From positions 1 through 38,361 of the IMG/VR virus record IMGVR_UViG_3300032053_009940: DNA of 38,361 nucleotides, one strand, 5' to 3'. The notes beneath the pieces are model-generated. The model was not told the DNA's origin, ran no database searches, and was given only the letters and a program-made list of their open reading frames with translations. Positions 1 to 8,617 of the stretch are shown here, piece after piece (the stretch's first letter is position 1; each line of letters begins with the position of its first letter). The DNA is from a virus. The position numbers and the translations under genes were made by a program.

Positions 1-884
1 TCCATCTTTTCTTTAGATAAATCAAACCTTATGCCCAATAGCCAATTAGGATTATTTACACCCTTTTCTTTTTCTGCAAAGTATATTGATTTGTGTTCTA
101 ATTCTTTTTTATAAAGATTAAATATAGTTTGTTTTTTTTCAAGAATTTCATCTAATATTTCAAGTTGGCCATATAAAAGAGCCGCTTGAACATTAGTCAT
201 TCGATAATTATAACCTATTCCATCAAATATAAATTTTTCAGAAGTTATTCCTTGAGCTCTAATACTATTCATTTTATTATAGATATCTTCATCATCAGTA
301 CAAAATGCACCTCCTTCCCCTGATGTTATTGTTTTATTTCCATAAAATGATAACGAATAAGCTAATGATGATTTTCCGGTTGGTTGAGAATTATATGATC
401 CTAAAAAACCTTCACAATTATCTTCTATTACAATAGCATGAGGAAATTTTTTCTTTAGTTCAGGAACGTTAATAATATTACCAAGATTATGCACAACTAA
501 AATAGCTATTAAATTTGTATTAAACATAGTTTCAAATTCTATAGATTGCCAATTAAAATTCCATGTTTGAATATTTGCATCTATAGGACATAAACTATAT
601 TTAGGATTTATTTGAAACATATTCCATGCTGCAATATAAACATTTGAAGGAACAATTAGTTTGTATATTTTTGGATATTTATAATATAATGCATTAGCAA
701 CCAAATGAGTAGCAGCTGTTCCATTATTTGTTAAAATAAGATATTTAGAATTTGTTATTTCTTTTAATTTTTCTTCAGTCATGGAAAGATATTTTCCATG
801 ACTAGAAACCCACGTAGAATCTAATGCATCATGAGCATAAAATAAACTTTTTTTAGTAAAATACGGTTTATAAATAGGTATCAT
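1..884 (-). CDS. DegT/DnrJ/EryC1-family sugar aminotransferase, C-terminus cut by window edge
   Basis: PLP-dependent aminotransferase of the DegT/DnrJ/EryC1 family, which normally converts a keto-NDP-sugar to an amino-NDP-sugar using glutamate. The 294 visible residues begin MIPIYKPYF and contain the family's glycine-rich stretch after the PLP lysine (GNKTITSGEGG, Lys about 184). It is a clear paralog of the complete gene at 21139-22233, which is 364 aa, so about 70 C-terminal residues lie outside the window. The ATG overlaps the stop of the upstream SGNH gene by 4 nt, indicating translational coupling. Family assignment is secure; the substrate sugar cannot be read from the sequence. Placement next to an acyl carrier protein suggests, as inference, that the amino group made here may later be acylated. 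Confidence 0.9.
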   Translation of the reverse strand, partial: MIPIYKPYFTKKSLFYAHDALDSTWVSSHGKYLSMTEEKLKEITNSKYLILTNNGTAATHLVANALYYKYPKIYKLIVPSNVYIAAWNMFQINPKYSLCPIDANIQTWNFNWQSIEFETMFNTNLIAILVVHNLGNIINVPELKKKFPHAIVIEDNCEGFLGSYNSQPTGKSSLAYSLSFYGNKTITSGEGGAFCTDDEDIYNKMNSIRAQGITSEKFIFDGIGYNYRMTNVQAALLYGQLEILDEILEKKQTIFNLYKKELEHKSIYFAEKEKGVNNPNWLLGIRFDLSKEKM

Positions 885-1480
885 AATTTTAATAATTGTA
901 CTAATTCTTCATACATATATTTTGGATTAGTTATATGTGTATATCCATCGCTTAATGATAATTCTAATAAACCTTGATTATCACAATATTTATCATATAC
1001 ATCTAAAAAGAGATAACTATATTCTTTACATTTTTCTTTTATTTTTAAATTCATATATTGCGTATACATTATTCTTTCGTTATCTTCTCCCAATACAGGA
1101 AAATCTGGATTAATTCCATATTTAATCTTTGTTATTGGAGGAACTACACTTAAAATAATTGTAATTAAATTATTAAATTGTTCTACATTACATTTAATAA
1201 CACAAAAATAATTTTCTATAATTTTATCAATTATTTCTTTATATTGTTCTTTATATTTATATATATGACATCTACAATCTATTTCTCCAAGAACAAAACA
1301 AACAATATCACCATCTATAACTTTAAACTTTTTAATATTAAATAAATCTAATTTCTGAAATCCAAAAAATGAACAAGTTATAGAACCTAAATGGTGATTA
1401 AAATTAGGTATGTTTAATATGTGTTTCATTTCTTCCCAAGGGTGGCAACTATGACTATCTCCAAAAGTATGTAGTGTCAT
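881..1480 (-). CDS. SGNH/GDSL-like hydrolase or acyltransferase
   Basis: A 199-aa protein with features of the SGNH fold: an N-terminal GDSH block (nucleophile Ser9), a GEIDCR block near residues 65-70 in the place of the oxyanion-hole Gly/Asn blocks, and a C-terminal DGYTH (Asp178, His182) that could supply the acid and base. There is no signal peptide, so it should act in the cytoplasm. Such enzymes remove or transfer acyl groups, and in polysaccharide loci they are often O-acetyl or O-acyl esterases/transferases. It sits between an acyl carrier protein and an aminotransferase with 4-nt overlaps on both sides, which supports a role in acylating or deacylating the glycan (inference). The DxxxH spacing is slightly unusual for the family. 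Confidence 0.6.
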   Translation of the reverse strand: MTLHTFGDSHSCHPWEEMKHILNIPNFNHHLGSITCSFFGFQKLDLFNIKKFKVIDGDIVCFVLGEIDCRCHIYKYKEQYKEIIDKIIENYFCVIKCNVEQFNNLITIILSVVPPITKIKYGINPDFPVLGEDNERIMYTQYMNLKIKEKCKEYSYLFLDVYDKYCDNQGLLELSLSDGYTHITNPKYMYEELVQLLKL

Positions 1481-1779
1481 TTTTTAATTTTATTTATTAA
1501 TTCTACCATTTTATTTACACTATCAAAATTACTTGGTATTGCTTCTTTATCAGGGATTTTAATATTAAATGTTTTTTCAAGAAAGATTAATACTATAAGC
1601 ATCGAAAAAGAATCAATATAACTTCCACTTATTAAAGATGTGTTATAAGAAATTTTTGTTAGATCTTTACATGAACATGTTTCTTCAGGAAACAAACAAT
1701 AAGAATAATGTTTAGCTCTATATTCTTTTGGTGTATCTCCAAATTGATTAATAATATATTTTAAAATTATATCTTTCAC
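1477..1779 (-). CDS. Acyl carrier protein-like (phosphopantetheine-binding) protein
   Basis: 100 aa. The C-terminal half reads like an acyl carrier protein: GSYIDSFSML with Ser57 as the probable phosphopantetheine site, followed by the helix FLEKTFNIKIPD and a final FDSV..M..LI helix. The N-terminal half carries an insertion with three cysteines (residues about 28-37, CLFPEETCSC) not expected in a typical ACP of about 80 aa. No ketosynthase or acyl-ACP synthetase is nearby, so the acyl group must come from the host or from genes outside the window. The start appears to be GTG at 1779: an in-frame stop lies just upstream and the next in-frame ATG is within the ACP motif. It overlaps the SGNH gene by 4 nt, so the two probably work together. 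Confidence 0.65.
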   Translation of the reverse strand: MKDIILKYIINQFGDTPKEYRAKHYSYCLFPEETCSCKDLTKISYNTSLISGSYIDSFSMLIVLIFLEKTFNIKIPDKEAIPSNFDSVNKMVELINKIKK

Positions 1780-1807
1780 CTTTTATATTATCTTAATATT
1801 TTAATTT

Positions 1808-2431
1808 TTATCTATTTAATTGAAATACTAAATCTCCTTCTATTTTGTTCATAAGTGAATATGAAAATGATTTTAAATATTCTGTCATATTATCTTCAAT
1901 TCCCATACTATTTTCAATTGTAATATATTTAATATAAAATTTATTCCAGTTTATAGATTTAATTACATTTAATTCATGCCCTTCAACGTCAATTGAACAA
2001 TAATCAACTATTCGTATATTATATTTATATAATATTGTTTCTAATCTATAAGCTGGAATTTTTATTATTTCATAAGTTCCACCATGAACTTTAACCATCT
2101 CTTTTATAGTATCTAATATTTTTGTATTTGTATCATTAAATGCGCTTCCTGATGCTCCCCATCCAGTAACATTAATAAAATCTATTTCTTTTTCTATATC
2201 GCTTATCGCGCAATTTTCAATAATACATGATCTATTTTGTTTTAATAATTCAAAACTTTGTGGAGATGGTTCTATACATATGCCTGTCCAATTTAAATCT
2301 TTTTCAAAATGATAAGTATTACTTATATCAATACCATCATACGCGCCCACATCTACAAATACCCCATTTTGTTTACCCCTGAAGACATTCATATCTAATA
2401 TGAAATCTTGTTGATATTGAGATTTATACAT
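1808..2431 (-). CDS. FkbM-family methyltransferase
   Basis: 207-aa class I SAM-dependent methyltransferase of the FkbM type. It opens with the usual YKSQYQQDF lead-in, then the SAM-binding loop FVDVGAYDG (residues 25-33), the acidic ICIEPSP after strand 2, and SIDVEGHEL around residue 147. FkbM enzymes commonly O-methylate sugars in surface glycans or secondary metabolites. Length is close to the minimal family domain, so it looks complete. It follows another methyltransferase gene after 35 nt and precedes the ACP gene by 28 nt, larger gaps than elsewhere in the operon. It is more similar to the FkbM copies at 23027 and 23647 than to its neighbour at 2467. Acceptor unknown. Confidence 0.88.
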   Translation of the reverse strand: MYKSQYQQDFILDMNVFRGKQNGVFVDVGAYDGIDISNTYHFEKDLNWTGICIEPSPQSFELLKQNRSCIIENCAISDIEKEIDFINVTGWGASGSAFNDTNTKILDTIKEMVKVHGGTYEIIKIPAYRLETILYKYNIRIVDYCSIDVEGHELNVIKSINWNKFYIKYITIENSMGIEDNMTEYLKSFSYSLMNKIEGDLVFQLNR

Positions 2432-2466
2432 ATTATCAATTTTTAAAAATTTGATATGCTATATTA

Positions 2467-3120
2467 TTATTTATAAAAAATTATATCTTCTTGAAATATA
2501 TCACCCATATTAATATTTCCAACTGGTTCTATTTGTTCCCACATATGTTGATCAATAACTTCATATTTATTATATTCTATATCTTTCATAAAGTTTACAA
2601 TTTCGTTTTTTAAAGGTATTCCTTCATTATAATATTTTGTAGATACTTCTAATAAAAGATATTTACAAGTAGTTAAAGTTTTTAAACCACCTTTAATAAT
2701 ATCTAATTCAGAACCCTGAGTATCTAATTTTGCAAAATCAAATTTTACGTTTTTATCTTTAAATAAAGTATCTAATGTAATCATTTTTTTATTTACCATG
2801 ATAACTTTATCATCTGCATAATGTTTTGTTTTTTCACGATAATATGAATTTCCTGTACACGCATATGCATCTTTAGTTTTATAAAATGTTACAATTTTAT
2901 CATCTTCACTTCCTAATAAATTGTAAAATATATTTGGAAATCCAGTCATAGATAATCTAAATTTACATTCTTCGTTAGCTTCAATAAGATAATAATTACT
3001 AAAAAGCCACAAAGTTTGTTTACAACGCATAGAAAAATTACCAAAATTTGCTCCAATATCTAAGATATTTCGTGGAGTAAATCCTTTATTCATTAAGTTT
3101 ATTAAATAATCAAATATCAT
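2467..3120 (-). CDS. FkbM-family methyltransferase (divergent subgroup)
   Basis: 217-aa SAM-dependent methyltransferase. SAM loop NILDIGANFGNFS (residues 18-30), acidic YYLIEAN after the second strand, and KLDTQGSELDIIKGG, the FkbM-type replacement of the D.EG.E motif. It differs from the neighbouring FkbM protein in lacking the YSQ..QD lead-in and has a longer C-terminal extension ending DIIFYK, so the two probably methylate different positions or acceptors. The ATG overlaps by 4 nt the stop of the upstream GT4-like glycosyltransferase, which suggests that the methylation follows that glycosylation step (inference). Confidence 0.85.
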   Translation of the reverse strand: MIFDYLINLMNKGFTPRNILDIGANFGNFSMRCKQTLWLFSNYYLIEANEECKFRLSMTGFPNIFYNLLGSEDDKIVTFYKTKDAYACTGNSYYREKTKHYADDKVIMVNKKMITLDTLFKDKNVKFDFAKLDTQGSELDIIKGGLKTLTTCKYLLLEVSTKYYNEGIPLKNEIVNFMKDIEYNKYEVIDQHMWEQIEPVGNINMGDIFQEDIIFYK

Positions 3121-4055
3121 AAAAATATGGTTTTAAATTTCTGCATTACAACAGAAGGATTAAATTTTTTAGAATAAGCATCCCAATTTTTTTCAGGAGC
3201 AGGAATAAAATTATTTAATTTCTTAAATAATTCATATTCGTTATAATATATAATTGCTTTTTCTTTAAGCACTTCAAGATGATTTTTTTCAGGTGATAAT
3301 CCATATGTAATTATTGGTTTATTTTTTACTGAAAATTCTCCACAAGCAATTCCAAATGTTTCTCCTCTGTATCGAGCATGAAGCATTGCATCGCATGTAT
3401 TTATAAATTTAACTTTTTCGTTCATATTTGCTATACTATCCAAATAAATGATATTTTTATTTTCATAAAATTTCTCAGTGTTTGCAAACAAAAAATAAAT
3501 ATCTGAACGAGTATTCAATATATTTTTGATTACATTTTTTGCAAATGGTATATCAAATGTTTTATAACTTCCATATCTTCCTATTACTATAGCAGTATTA
3601 GATATATTTAATTTTTCACGATAATTTGCTGTTTCTTCGGGTAAATCAATCATATGGGGCACCCAAGGATTAAGACCATAATTTATTTGCTTTGATAACC
3701 ATTCTGATACATATGCATAAACTTTTCCATGTGGTTCAAATACTTTAAATACAACATGTATAACAGTTTTTCGTCCTTTAGAAATTACTCTATCATATTC
3801 TCCTGATTTTATAGCATAAAATACATCTACGTCATTCTCATCTAATAATTTTTCTACATCTGAAAAATTATCATAACGAATAACCTTAAAATGTTGTTTA
3901 AACTTTTCTATTACTTCAATATCATCTATAGCGCTATTTTTAGCAACTATAATAGATTCATTACCTAGTAATTTTTTATTATAATATGCATAGTCAAACA
4001 TTGCTACTTCACTTCCACATATACTTATTTGATTTGCATGAAATGCTATTTTCAT
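3117..4055 (-). CDS. GT-B fold glycosyltransferase (GT4-like)
   Basis: 312-aa protein with the layout of a family 4-type glycosyltransferase: N-terminal Rossmann start MKIAFHANQISICGSE, a middle strand VIGRYGSYKTFDIPFA, and a C-terminal donor-binding half with DAMLHARYRGETFGIACGEF, resembling the E-x7-E region of GT4 enzymes. It is shorter than the usual 350-400 aa. It likely transfers a sugar from an activated nucleotide donor, retaining anomeric configuration if it is truly GT4. It sits between a 'GQPR'-family protein (7 nt gap) and the FkbM methyltransferase (4 nt overlap). Donor and acceptor cannot be predicted. Confidence 0.75.
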   Translation of the reverse strand: MKIAFHANQISICGSEVAMFDYAYYNKKLLGNESIIVAKNSAIDDIEVIEKFKQHFKVIRYDNFSDVEKLLDENDVDVFYAIKSGEYDRVISKGRKTVIHVVFKVFEPHGKVYAYVSEWLSKQINYGLNPWVPHMIDLPEETANYREKLNISNTAIVIGRYGSYKTFDIPFAKNVIKNILNTRSDIYFLFANTEKFYENKNIIYLDSIANMNEKVKFINTCDAMLHARYRGETFGIACGEFSVKNKPIITYGLSPEKNHLEVLKEKAIIYYNEYELFKKLNNFIPAPEKNWDAYSKKFNPSVVMQKFKTIFL

Positions 4056-4062
4056 AATTTAT

Positions 4063-4824
4063 TTATTTTAAACGAGGTGGTATGCCAGAATCACGAAAAA
4101 TATTTCCATCCATTCCAAGATTAAAAGGTATTTTCCATTCTATATTATTTTTTGATAGTATGTATGCTAATATTCCATTTGGCCCAAGAAAATTTGGAAA
4201 ATTTTGGTCATGTTCTTTTATATAATTAACAGCAGAACAATAAATATCCATATTTTTTTTATTTCCTATAGCAAATATATCATCTACCCAAGCTTTATTA
4301 TCTTCTAAATTCCAAGAAATATTAAATAAATTAATGTAATTTAAATCCAATTTACGTATAATTATTTTATTAAATAAGTAAAAATCAAATCTTAGTTTAA
4401 TAACTGCATCATATTCAAAGTTTTTTTGTTTTTCATATTCGCCTTTTAATTCATTAGCTTTATACATTGATAATAAACAATTATATATTCTATCATATGG
4501 CATTCTTCTATAATCAAATACAGGATCATTAAAAAATGTTTCTTCTATATAAACATCATTTATTCTATCATCTTCTGTTTCAATATATATAGGTTTATAT
4601 AAATTTATTATATCAGATATTGCATTTTTGTCAAAAACAGTCGGTTCACGATTATGACCACTATCTTTTCCTTTATATGGTTGATTTTCTTCCCACTCAT
4701 TTCTCCACCATGTATGTATAAAAACATCTGTTATTTTATTGGGTAACATTAATTTATCTCTTATACTAGTATAACATTCTAACACATTTCTTGGTTGACC
4801 AGAAAAACATAAAGCGATTTTCAT
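4063..4824 (-). CDS. 'GQPR'-family putative glycosyltransferase, copy 1
   Basis: 253 aa. First (lowest-coordinate) of four paralogs in this window sharing an N-terminal block of the form M-K-(I/M)-A-L-C-x-x-G-Q-P-R, then D-V-F-x-H-T-W-W, and a central Y-D-x-x-I-x-x-R-x-D motif. Here these are CFSGQPRNVLECY, DVFIHTWW and YDAVIKLRFD. The R-x-D block resembles the short acidic motif of GT-A enzymes, so I infer a glycosyltransferase, but I do not recognise a named family with certainty. It overlaps the radical SAM gene upstream by 4 nt. The pairing of a GQPR gene with a radical SAM gene repeats in the next module, so the two may act on the same substrate. Confidence 0.6.
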   Translation of the reverse strand: MKIALCFSGQPRNVLECYTSIRDKLMLPNKITDVFIHTWWRNEWEENQPYKGKDSGHNREPTVFDKNAISDIINLYKPIYIETEDDRINDVYIEETFFNDPVFDYRRMPYDRIYNCLLSMYKANELKGEYEKQKNFEYDAVIKLRFDFYLFNKIIIRKLDLNYINLFNISWNLEDNKAWVDDIFAIGNKKNMDIYCSAVNYIKEHDQNFPNFLGPNGILAYILSKNNIEWKIPFNLGMDGNIFRDSGIPPRLK

Positions 4825-6335
4825 ATTTTTAGATATTGTTTATTTTTAATTTTCATTAATTTATCAAACATCTTTTTTCCTTCTTCATTTTCTTGTTCGG
4901 CTATTTTAATATCTGGCCAATAAGATTCAGGTAATAATGTATATAAAACAAATGTTTTTTCTAAACCGTAAATTTCTTCTTTACTTAAAGATGGCATGTT
5001 TAATAAGCTATGTTTAAAATAAGAGAGTGGTATATCTTCATTTCCTTCTATGTATTTTTTTTCTATACACATTTTTCGTAATTTAGTACCAGCAAATGGA
5101 ATAAACGTAAATATATTTAAACTGTGTTTTCCTTTTAAAATTTCTGAAACAGTTTTATTTAATTTAATAGTTTCGAATATATTTTCTCTTGTTTCTCCAG
5201 GTAAACCTATCATATTATTAATATTGGAGACAATATTGTAATTAGCTATTATCGTAAATGCCTCTATTATTTGTTTATTAGATAAATGTTTATTCAATAA
5301 ATTTTGTCTAATATATTCAGATCCATGTTCAATAGATACAGCTATAGATTTACATCCCATTTTTACTAATAATTGCGTTTTTTCATTTGTAATAGTGTCT
5401 AATCTCGTTTGACAATGAAAAGGAAGATTTATTTCTTCTTTATATCTTTCTACAAAGGTTTTAAATTTCTTTAATGGCCAAGCCAAAAAGGTTTCAGAAC
5501 TCATAAATATAAAATTAATATCATATGTTTTAATTGTATGATTCATTTCTTCAAAGATCTTATCTAAATTTTTTATTCGATAATATTTTTCGCAATTATC
5601 TATTTTATATAGATTTTTTATTGAAGGTGATGCACAATATGTACAGTCAAATGGACAACCTCTATCTGTATCAATTGCGCATGATCTAATTATTTTTCCA
5701 TAATATGGTCTATAGAAACGATAATATTCATAGATAGAAAAATCAGGTATTGGTAATGTATTTAAATCTATTAATTGTCGTTTAGGATTTTTTATTATTA
5801 TATTGTTATTTTTATAATAAAGATTTTTAATGTGATAACAATCTTTATTATTCATAAGTTTATTACATAATTCAACTATAGTTTCTTCACCTTCACCAAT
5901 ACAGACAAAATTTACTAAGTTACTATTTAATATTTTTTCATAATTAAAAGTAGCGCCTATACCTCCCATTATTATAGGAATATTTTTTTCTTTAATTTTT
6001 TCAATAAATGAAAAAGAAAAAGTTATTGTGCCATCTAATACAGAAAATCCTATTAAATTAGGTTTATAATCTTCAACGGTTTTAATAAAATCTTCATACA
6101 TATCTTCTTTTTTCGTAATAAAATATTCATCTATTGGAGATTTTTTTGTATGACCTAATTTTTCACGAATATCATCGATAGATTCTGTAAATTTATAAAG
6201 AGTAGTATCAAACAATTTAACATCAAATCCATCTTGTTTTAAACATGCAGATAATATTGCTAAATGTGTTGGTGCAACACCATTTAATGGTTCATTAGGA
6301 TAAAATAATAATATTTTAAAATTCTTTTTCATCAA
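4821..6335 (-). CDS. B12-binding-domain radical SAM enzyme, copy 1
   Basis: 504 aa. The N-terminal half (residues about 5-165) has the cobalamin-binding Rossmann fold pattern: ILLFYPNEP, ILSACLKQDGFDVKLFDTT, IGFSVLDGT, IPIIMGGIGATF and VCIGEGEET. The usual B12-ligating D-x-H-x-x-G is not visible, as is common in subgroups of this class. The radical SAM core starts at DRGCPFDCTYC (Cys227, 231, 234), the CxxxCxxC ligands of a [4Fe-4S] cluster, followed by NNMIGLPGETRENIFETI and EKTFVLY near the end. Enzymes of this class include C-methylases and ring-forming or rearranging enzymes. It is one of three paralogs in a row. Both ends overlap GQPR-family genes by 4 nt. Confidence 0.9.
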   Translation of the reverse strand: MMKKNFKILLFYPNEPLNGVAPTHLAILSACLKQDGFDVKLFDTTLYKFTESIDDIREKLGHTKKSPIDEYFITKKEDMYEDFIKTVEDYKPNLIGFSVLDGTITFSFSFIEKIKEKNIPIIMGGIGATFNYEKILNSNLVNFVCIGEGEETIVELCNKLMNNKDCYHIKNLYYKNNNIIIKNPKRQLIDLNTLPIPDFSIYEYYRFYRPYYGKIIRSCAIDTDRGCPFDCTYCASPSIKNLYKIDNCEKYYRIKNLDKIFEEMNHTIKTYDINFIFMSSETFLAWPLKKFKTFVERYKEEINLPFHCQTRLDTITNEKTQLLVKMGCKSIAVSIEHGSEYIRQNLLNKHLSNKQIIEAFTIIANYNIVSNINNMIGLPGETRENIFETIKLNKTVSEILKGKHSLNIFTFIPFAGTKLRKMCIEKKYIEGNEDIPLSYFKHSLLNMPSLSKEEIYGLEKTFVLYTLLPESYWPDIKIAEQENEEGKKMFDKLMKIKNKQYLKI

Positions 6336-7093
6336 CGTATTAAATTATAACTAATGCCAGCATGTTTAATTACTTTATCTAATAAACCATTAAACAATAA
6401 ATAAAAAGCTATAAATTGTTCGCCATTTATAATATTACAATTAGATAATTCATCGATATTTTGTATTAAATGATAAAATGGAGATTCTTGTTTTTTTAAC
6501 ATCATTTCATAATTTTTATCAAAATCATCATAAAGATTCTTAAAAAAATATTTATAATTACCAAATAACCATAAATTATCATTAAATATGTAAGGTCTTC
6601 CAGAATGAAAATTATCTACATAGATATTATCTTTATTTAATGTTGAAAGAAGCGGCATTGTATAAATTGCAATTTCAAATCTAGTTAAAATAATCCAATC
6701 ATATTCTATATGATTATCTTTTTCATAGTTTTCACATAACTGTAAAGAATTTTTAAATGAATAAAATCGCGATTTATGTGAATCTATAGTATTATCATGT
6801 TTATCGGGCCATGGAACATTATATTGTTTTTCTGAATTAAAGTTTTTTGATGCTTCATATATCACATCTTTAAAATGATATAAATTATTAATTTTTTCTG
6901 GAAAATTTGCTTCAATTTTATAATCTTTTTTAACAAGTGGCCCTGTATAATAATATTGGCCCACTTGTTCTAGTGACCACCATGTGTGTGCAAAAACATC
7001 AGTATCATATTTAGATATAAATTCTCTTTGGAGATGAGAAAAGCCAATTTCGTAATTTCTAGGTTGGCCATGTAAACATATAGCTATTTTCAT
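6332..7093 (-). CDS. 'GQPR'-family putative glycosyltransferase, copy 2
   Basis: 253 aa, with CLHGQPRNYEIGF at the N-terminus, DVFAHTWW near residue 33, and YDWIILTRFE near residue 133; the last motif has Glu in place of the Asp of the other copies. A C-terminal segment GEQFIAFYLLFNGLLDKV closely matches the copy at 15080, so copies 2 and 3 form a subgroup distinct from copies 1 and 4. No signal peptide or membrane segment is visible. Placed between two B12-radical SAM genes. A glycosyltransferase role is inferred from the R-x-D/E motif and from the neighbourhood only. Confidence 0.6.
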   Translation of the reverse strand: MKIAICLHGQPRNYEIGFSHLQREFISKYDTDVFAHTWWSLEQVGQYYYTGPLVKKDYKIEANFPEKINNLYHFKDVIYEASKNFNSEKQYNVPWPDKHDNTIDSHKSRFYSFKNSLQLCENYEKDNHIEYDWIILTRFEIAIYTMPLLSTLNKDNIYVDNFHSGRPYIFNDNLWLFGNYKYFFKNLYDDFDKNYEMMLKKQESPFYHLIQNIDELSNCNIINGEQFIAFYLLFNGLLDKVIKHAGISYNLIR

Positions 7094-7102
7094 TTTAAAC
7101 GT

Positions 7103-8611
7103 TTAAATATTGTTTTTTAATATTGTTAATTTATTTAACATTTCTTCTCCTTTTTTATTATCTTGTTCTGCTATTTTAATATCTGGCCAATAAGATTCAG
7201 GTAATGCAACATATAGAACAAAAGTTTTTTCTAAACCATAAATTTCTTCTTTAGTCATAGTTGGCATATTTAACAAACTATGTTTGAACCATGACATTGG
7301 AATTATTTCATTACCCGTAATGTATCCTTTCTTTAAGCAAATTTCCTTTAATTTTGTACCACCAAATGGAATAAAGGTTAATATGCTTAACCAATATTTA
7401 CCCCTTAAGATCTGACCTACTTGTTTATTAAGTCTAATAGTCTCAAATGCATCTTCTCTTGTTTCATCTGGTAGGCCTATCATGTTGTTTATTGTAGGCT
7501 CCATATCATATTTTGCAATTATTTCAAAAGCATCTATAATTTGCTTATTAGTTAAACGTTTATTGAGTAACTCTTGTCTAATTCTTTCTGATCCATGCTC
7601 AATTGCTACAATTAAAGATTCACATCCCATTTCTACTAATAATCGAGCTTTTTCATCTGTAACAGTATCTAATCGAGTTTGACATAAAAATGGAAGATTA
7701 ACTTCTTTTTTATATCTTTCTGCAAATTCTCTAAATTTTTTCATTGGCATTCCTAAGAATGTTTCTGATCCAAAGAAAACGAAATTTGCATCGATTGATT
7801 TAATGAGAATTTTCATTTCATCAAAAATCTTATCTAAACTTTTCATTCTAAAATATGTACCACATATATTATGATCAAAAACATCTTTTAATGCAGGTGA
7901 TGCACAATAAGTACACTTAAATGGACAACCTCTATCAAAATCCACACATATCATTTTAACAATACGCCCATGAAATGGTCTATAAAAACGATAAGATTCA
8001 TAAATAGAAAAATCAGGAGTAAGTATATCATCTAATTTTAAAAGAGGTCTTAATGAATTTTTTATAATATTTCCATCTTTATCTTTAGTATAAATATTTT
8101 TTATTTTAGTACAATCTTCATTATTCATAAGTTTATTACACAATTCAACTAAAGCTTCTTCTCCTTCACCTATACATGCAAAATCTATTTGTGGGTGATT
8201 TAATATTTTTCTATAATTAAAAGTAGTTCCCACGCCACCTGTAACTATTTTAATTTTTTTATCTTTGATTTTTTCTAAAAATTCAAATACAAATTCTATA
8301 GAACTTTCAATTAATGTAAAACCAATAAGATTTGGTTTGTAATCTTCAATTATTTTAATAAAATCTTCATAAATATTAATAGTTTTAGCAGTAAAATATT
8401 TTTCTATATTACTAGCTTTAACTAATCCCAATTTTACACGTTTTTCATCATTTGTTTCTGTGTTTTGTGGTTTATATATTGTACAATCAAATAACTTTAC
8501 ATCAAACCCATCTTTTTTTAGATAAGCTGCTAATATTGCAAGATTACTTGGTGCTATTCCTAATAATGGCATATTGGGATAAAACAACAATACTCTAAAA
8601 TCTTTTTTCAT
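7103..8611 (-). CDS. B12-binding-domain radical SAM enzyme, copy 2
   Basis: 502 aa, collinear with copy 1 over its whole length. N-terminal cobalamin-binding domain (VLLFYPNMP, KIVTGGVGTTF, ACIGEGEEA) and a radical SAM core with DRGCPFKCTYC (Cys229, 233, 236), NNMIGLPDETREDAFETI and a C-terminal MPTMTKEEIYGLEKTF shared with the other copies. The differences are spread along the protein rather than confined to one domain, so the copies are old duplicates, not a recent repeat. Gap of 9 nt to the GQPR gene downstream and 6 nt to copy 3 upstream. Substrate unknown. Confidence 0.9.
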   Translation of the reverse strand: MKKDFRVLLFYPNMPLLGIAPSNLAILAAYLKKDGFDVKLFDCTIYKPQNTETNDEKRVKLGLVKASNIEKYFTAKTINIYEDFIKIIEDYKPNLIGFTLIESSIEFVFEFLEKIKDKKIKIVTGGVGTTFNYRKILNHPQIDFACIGEGEEALVELCNKLMNNEDCTKIKNIYTKDKDGNIIKNSLRPLLKLDDILTPDFSIYESYRFYRPFHGRIVKMICVDFDRGCPFKCTYCASPALKDVFDHNICGTYFRMKSLDKIFDEMKILIKSIDANFVFFGSETFLGMPMKKFREFAERYKKEVNLPFLCQTRLDTVTDEKARLLVEMGCESLIVAIEHGSERIRQELLNKRLTNKQIIDAFEIIAKYDMEPTINNMIGLPDETREDAFETIRLNKQVGQILRGKYWLSILTFIPFGGTKLKEICLKKGYITGNEIIPMSWFKHSLLNMPTMTKEEIYGLEKTFVLYVALPESYWPDIKIAEQDNKKGEEMLNKLTILKNNI

Positions 8612-8617
8612 ATTTTA

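Noticed and set aside
2433-2456. Near-palindrome TATCAA...TTGATA between two FkbM genes
   Set aside because: Short AT-only arms except one C/G pair per arm, no T-run in the right place; not distinguishable from background.
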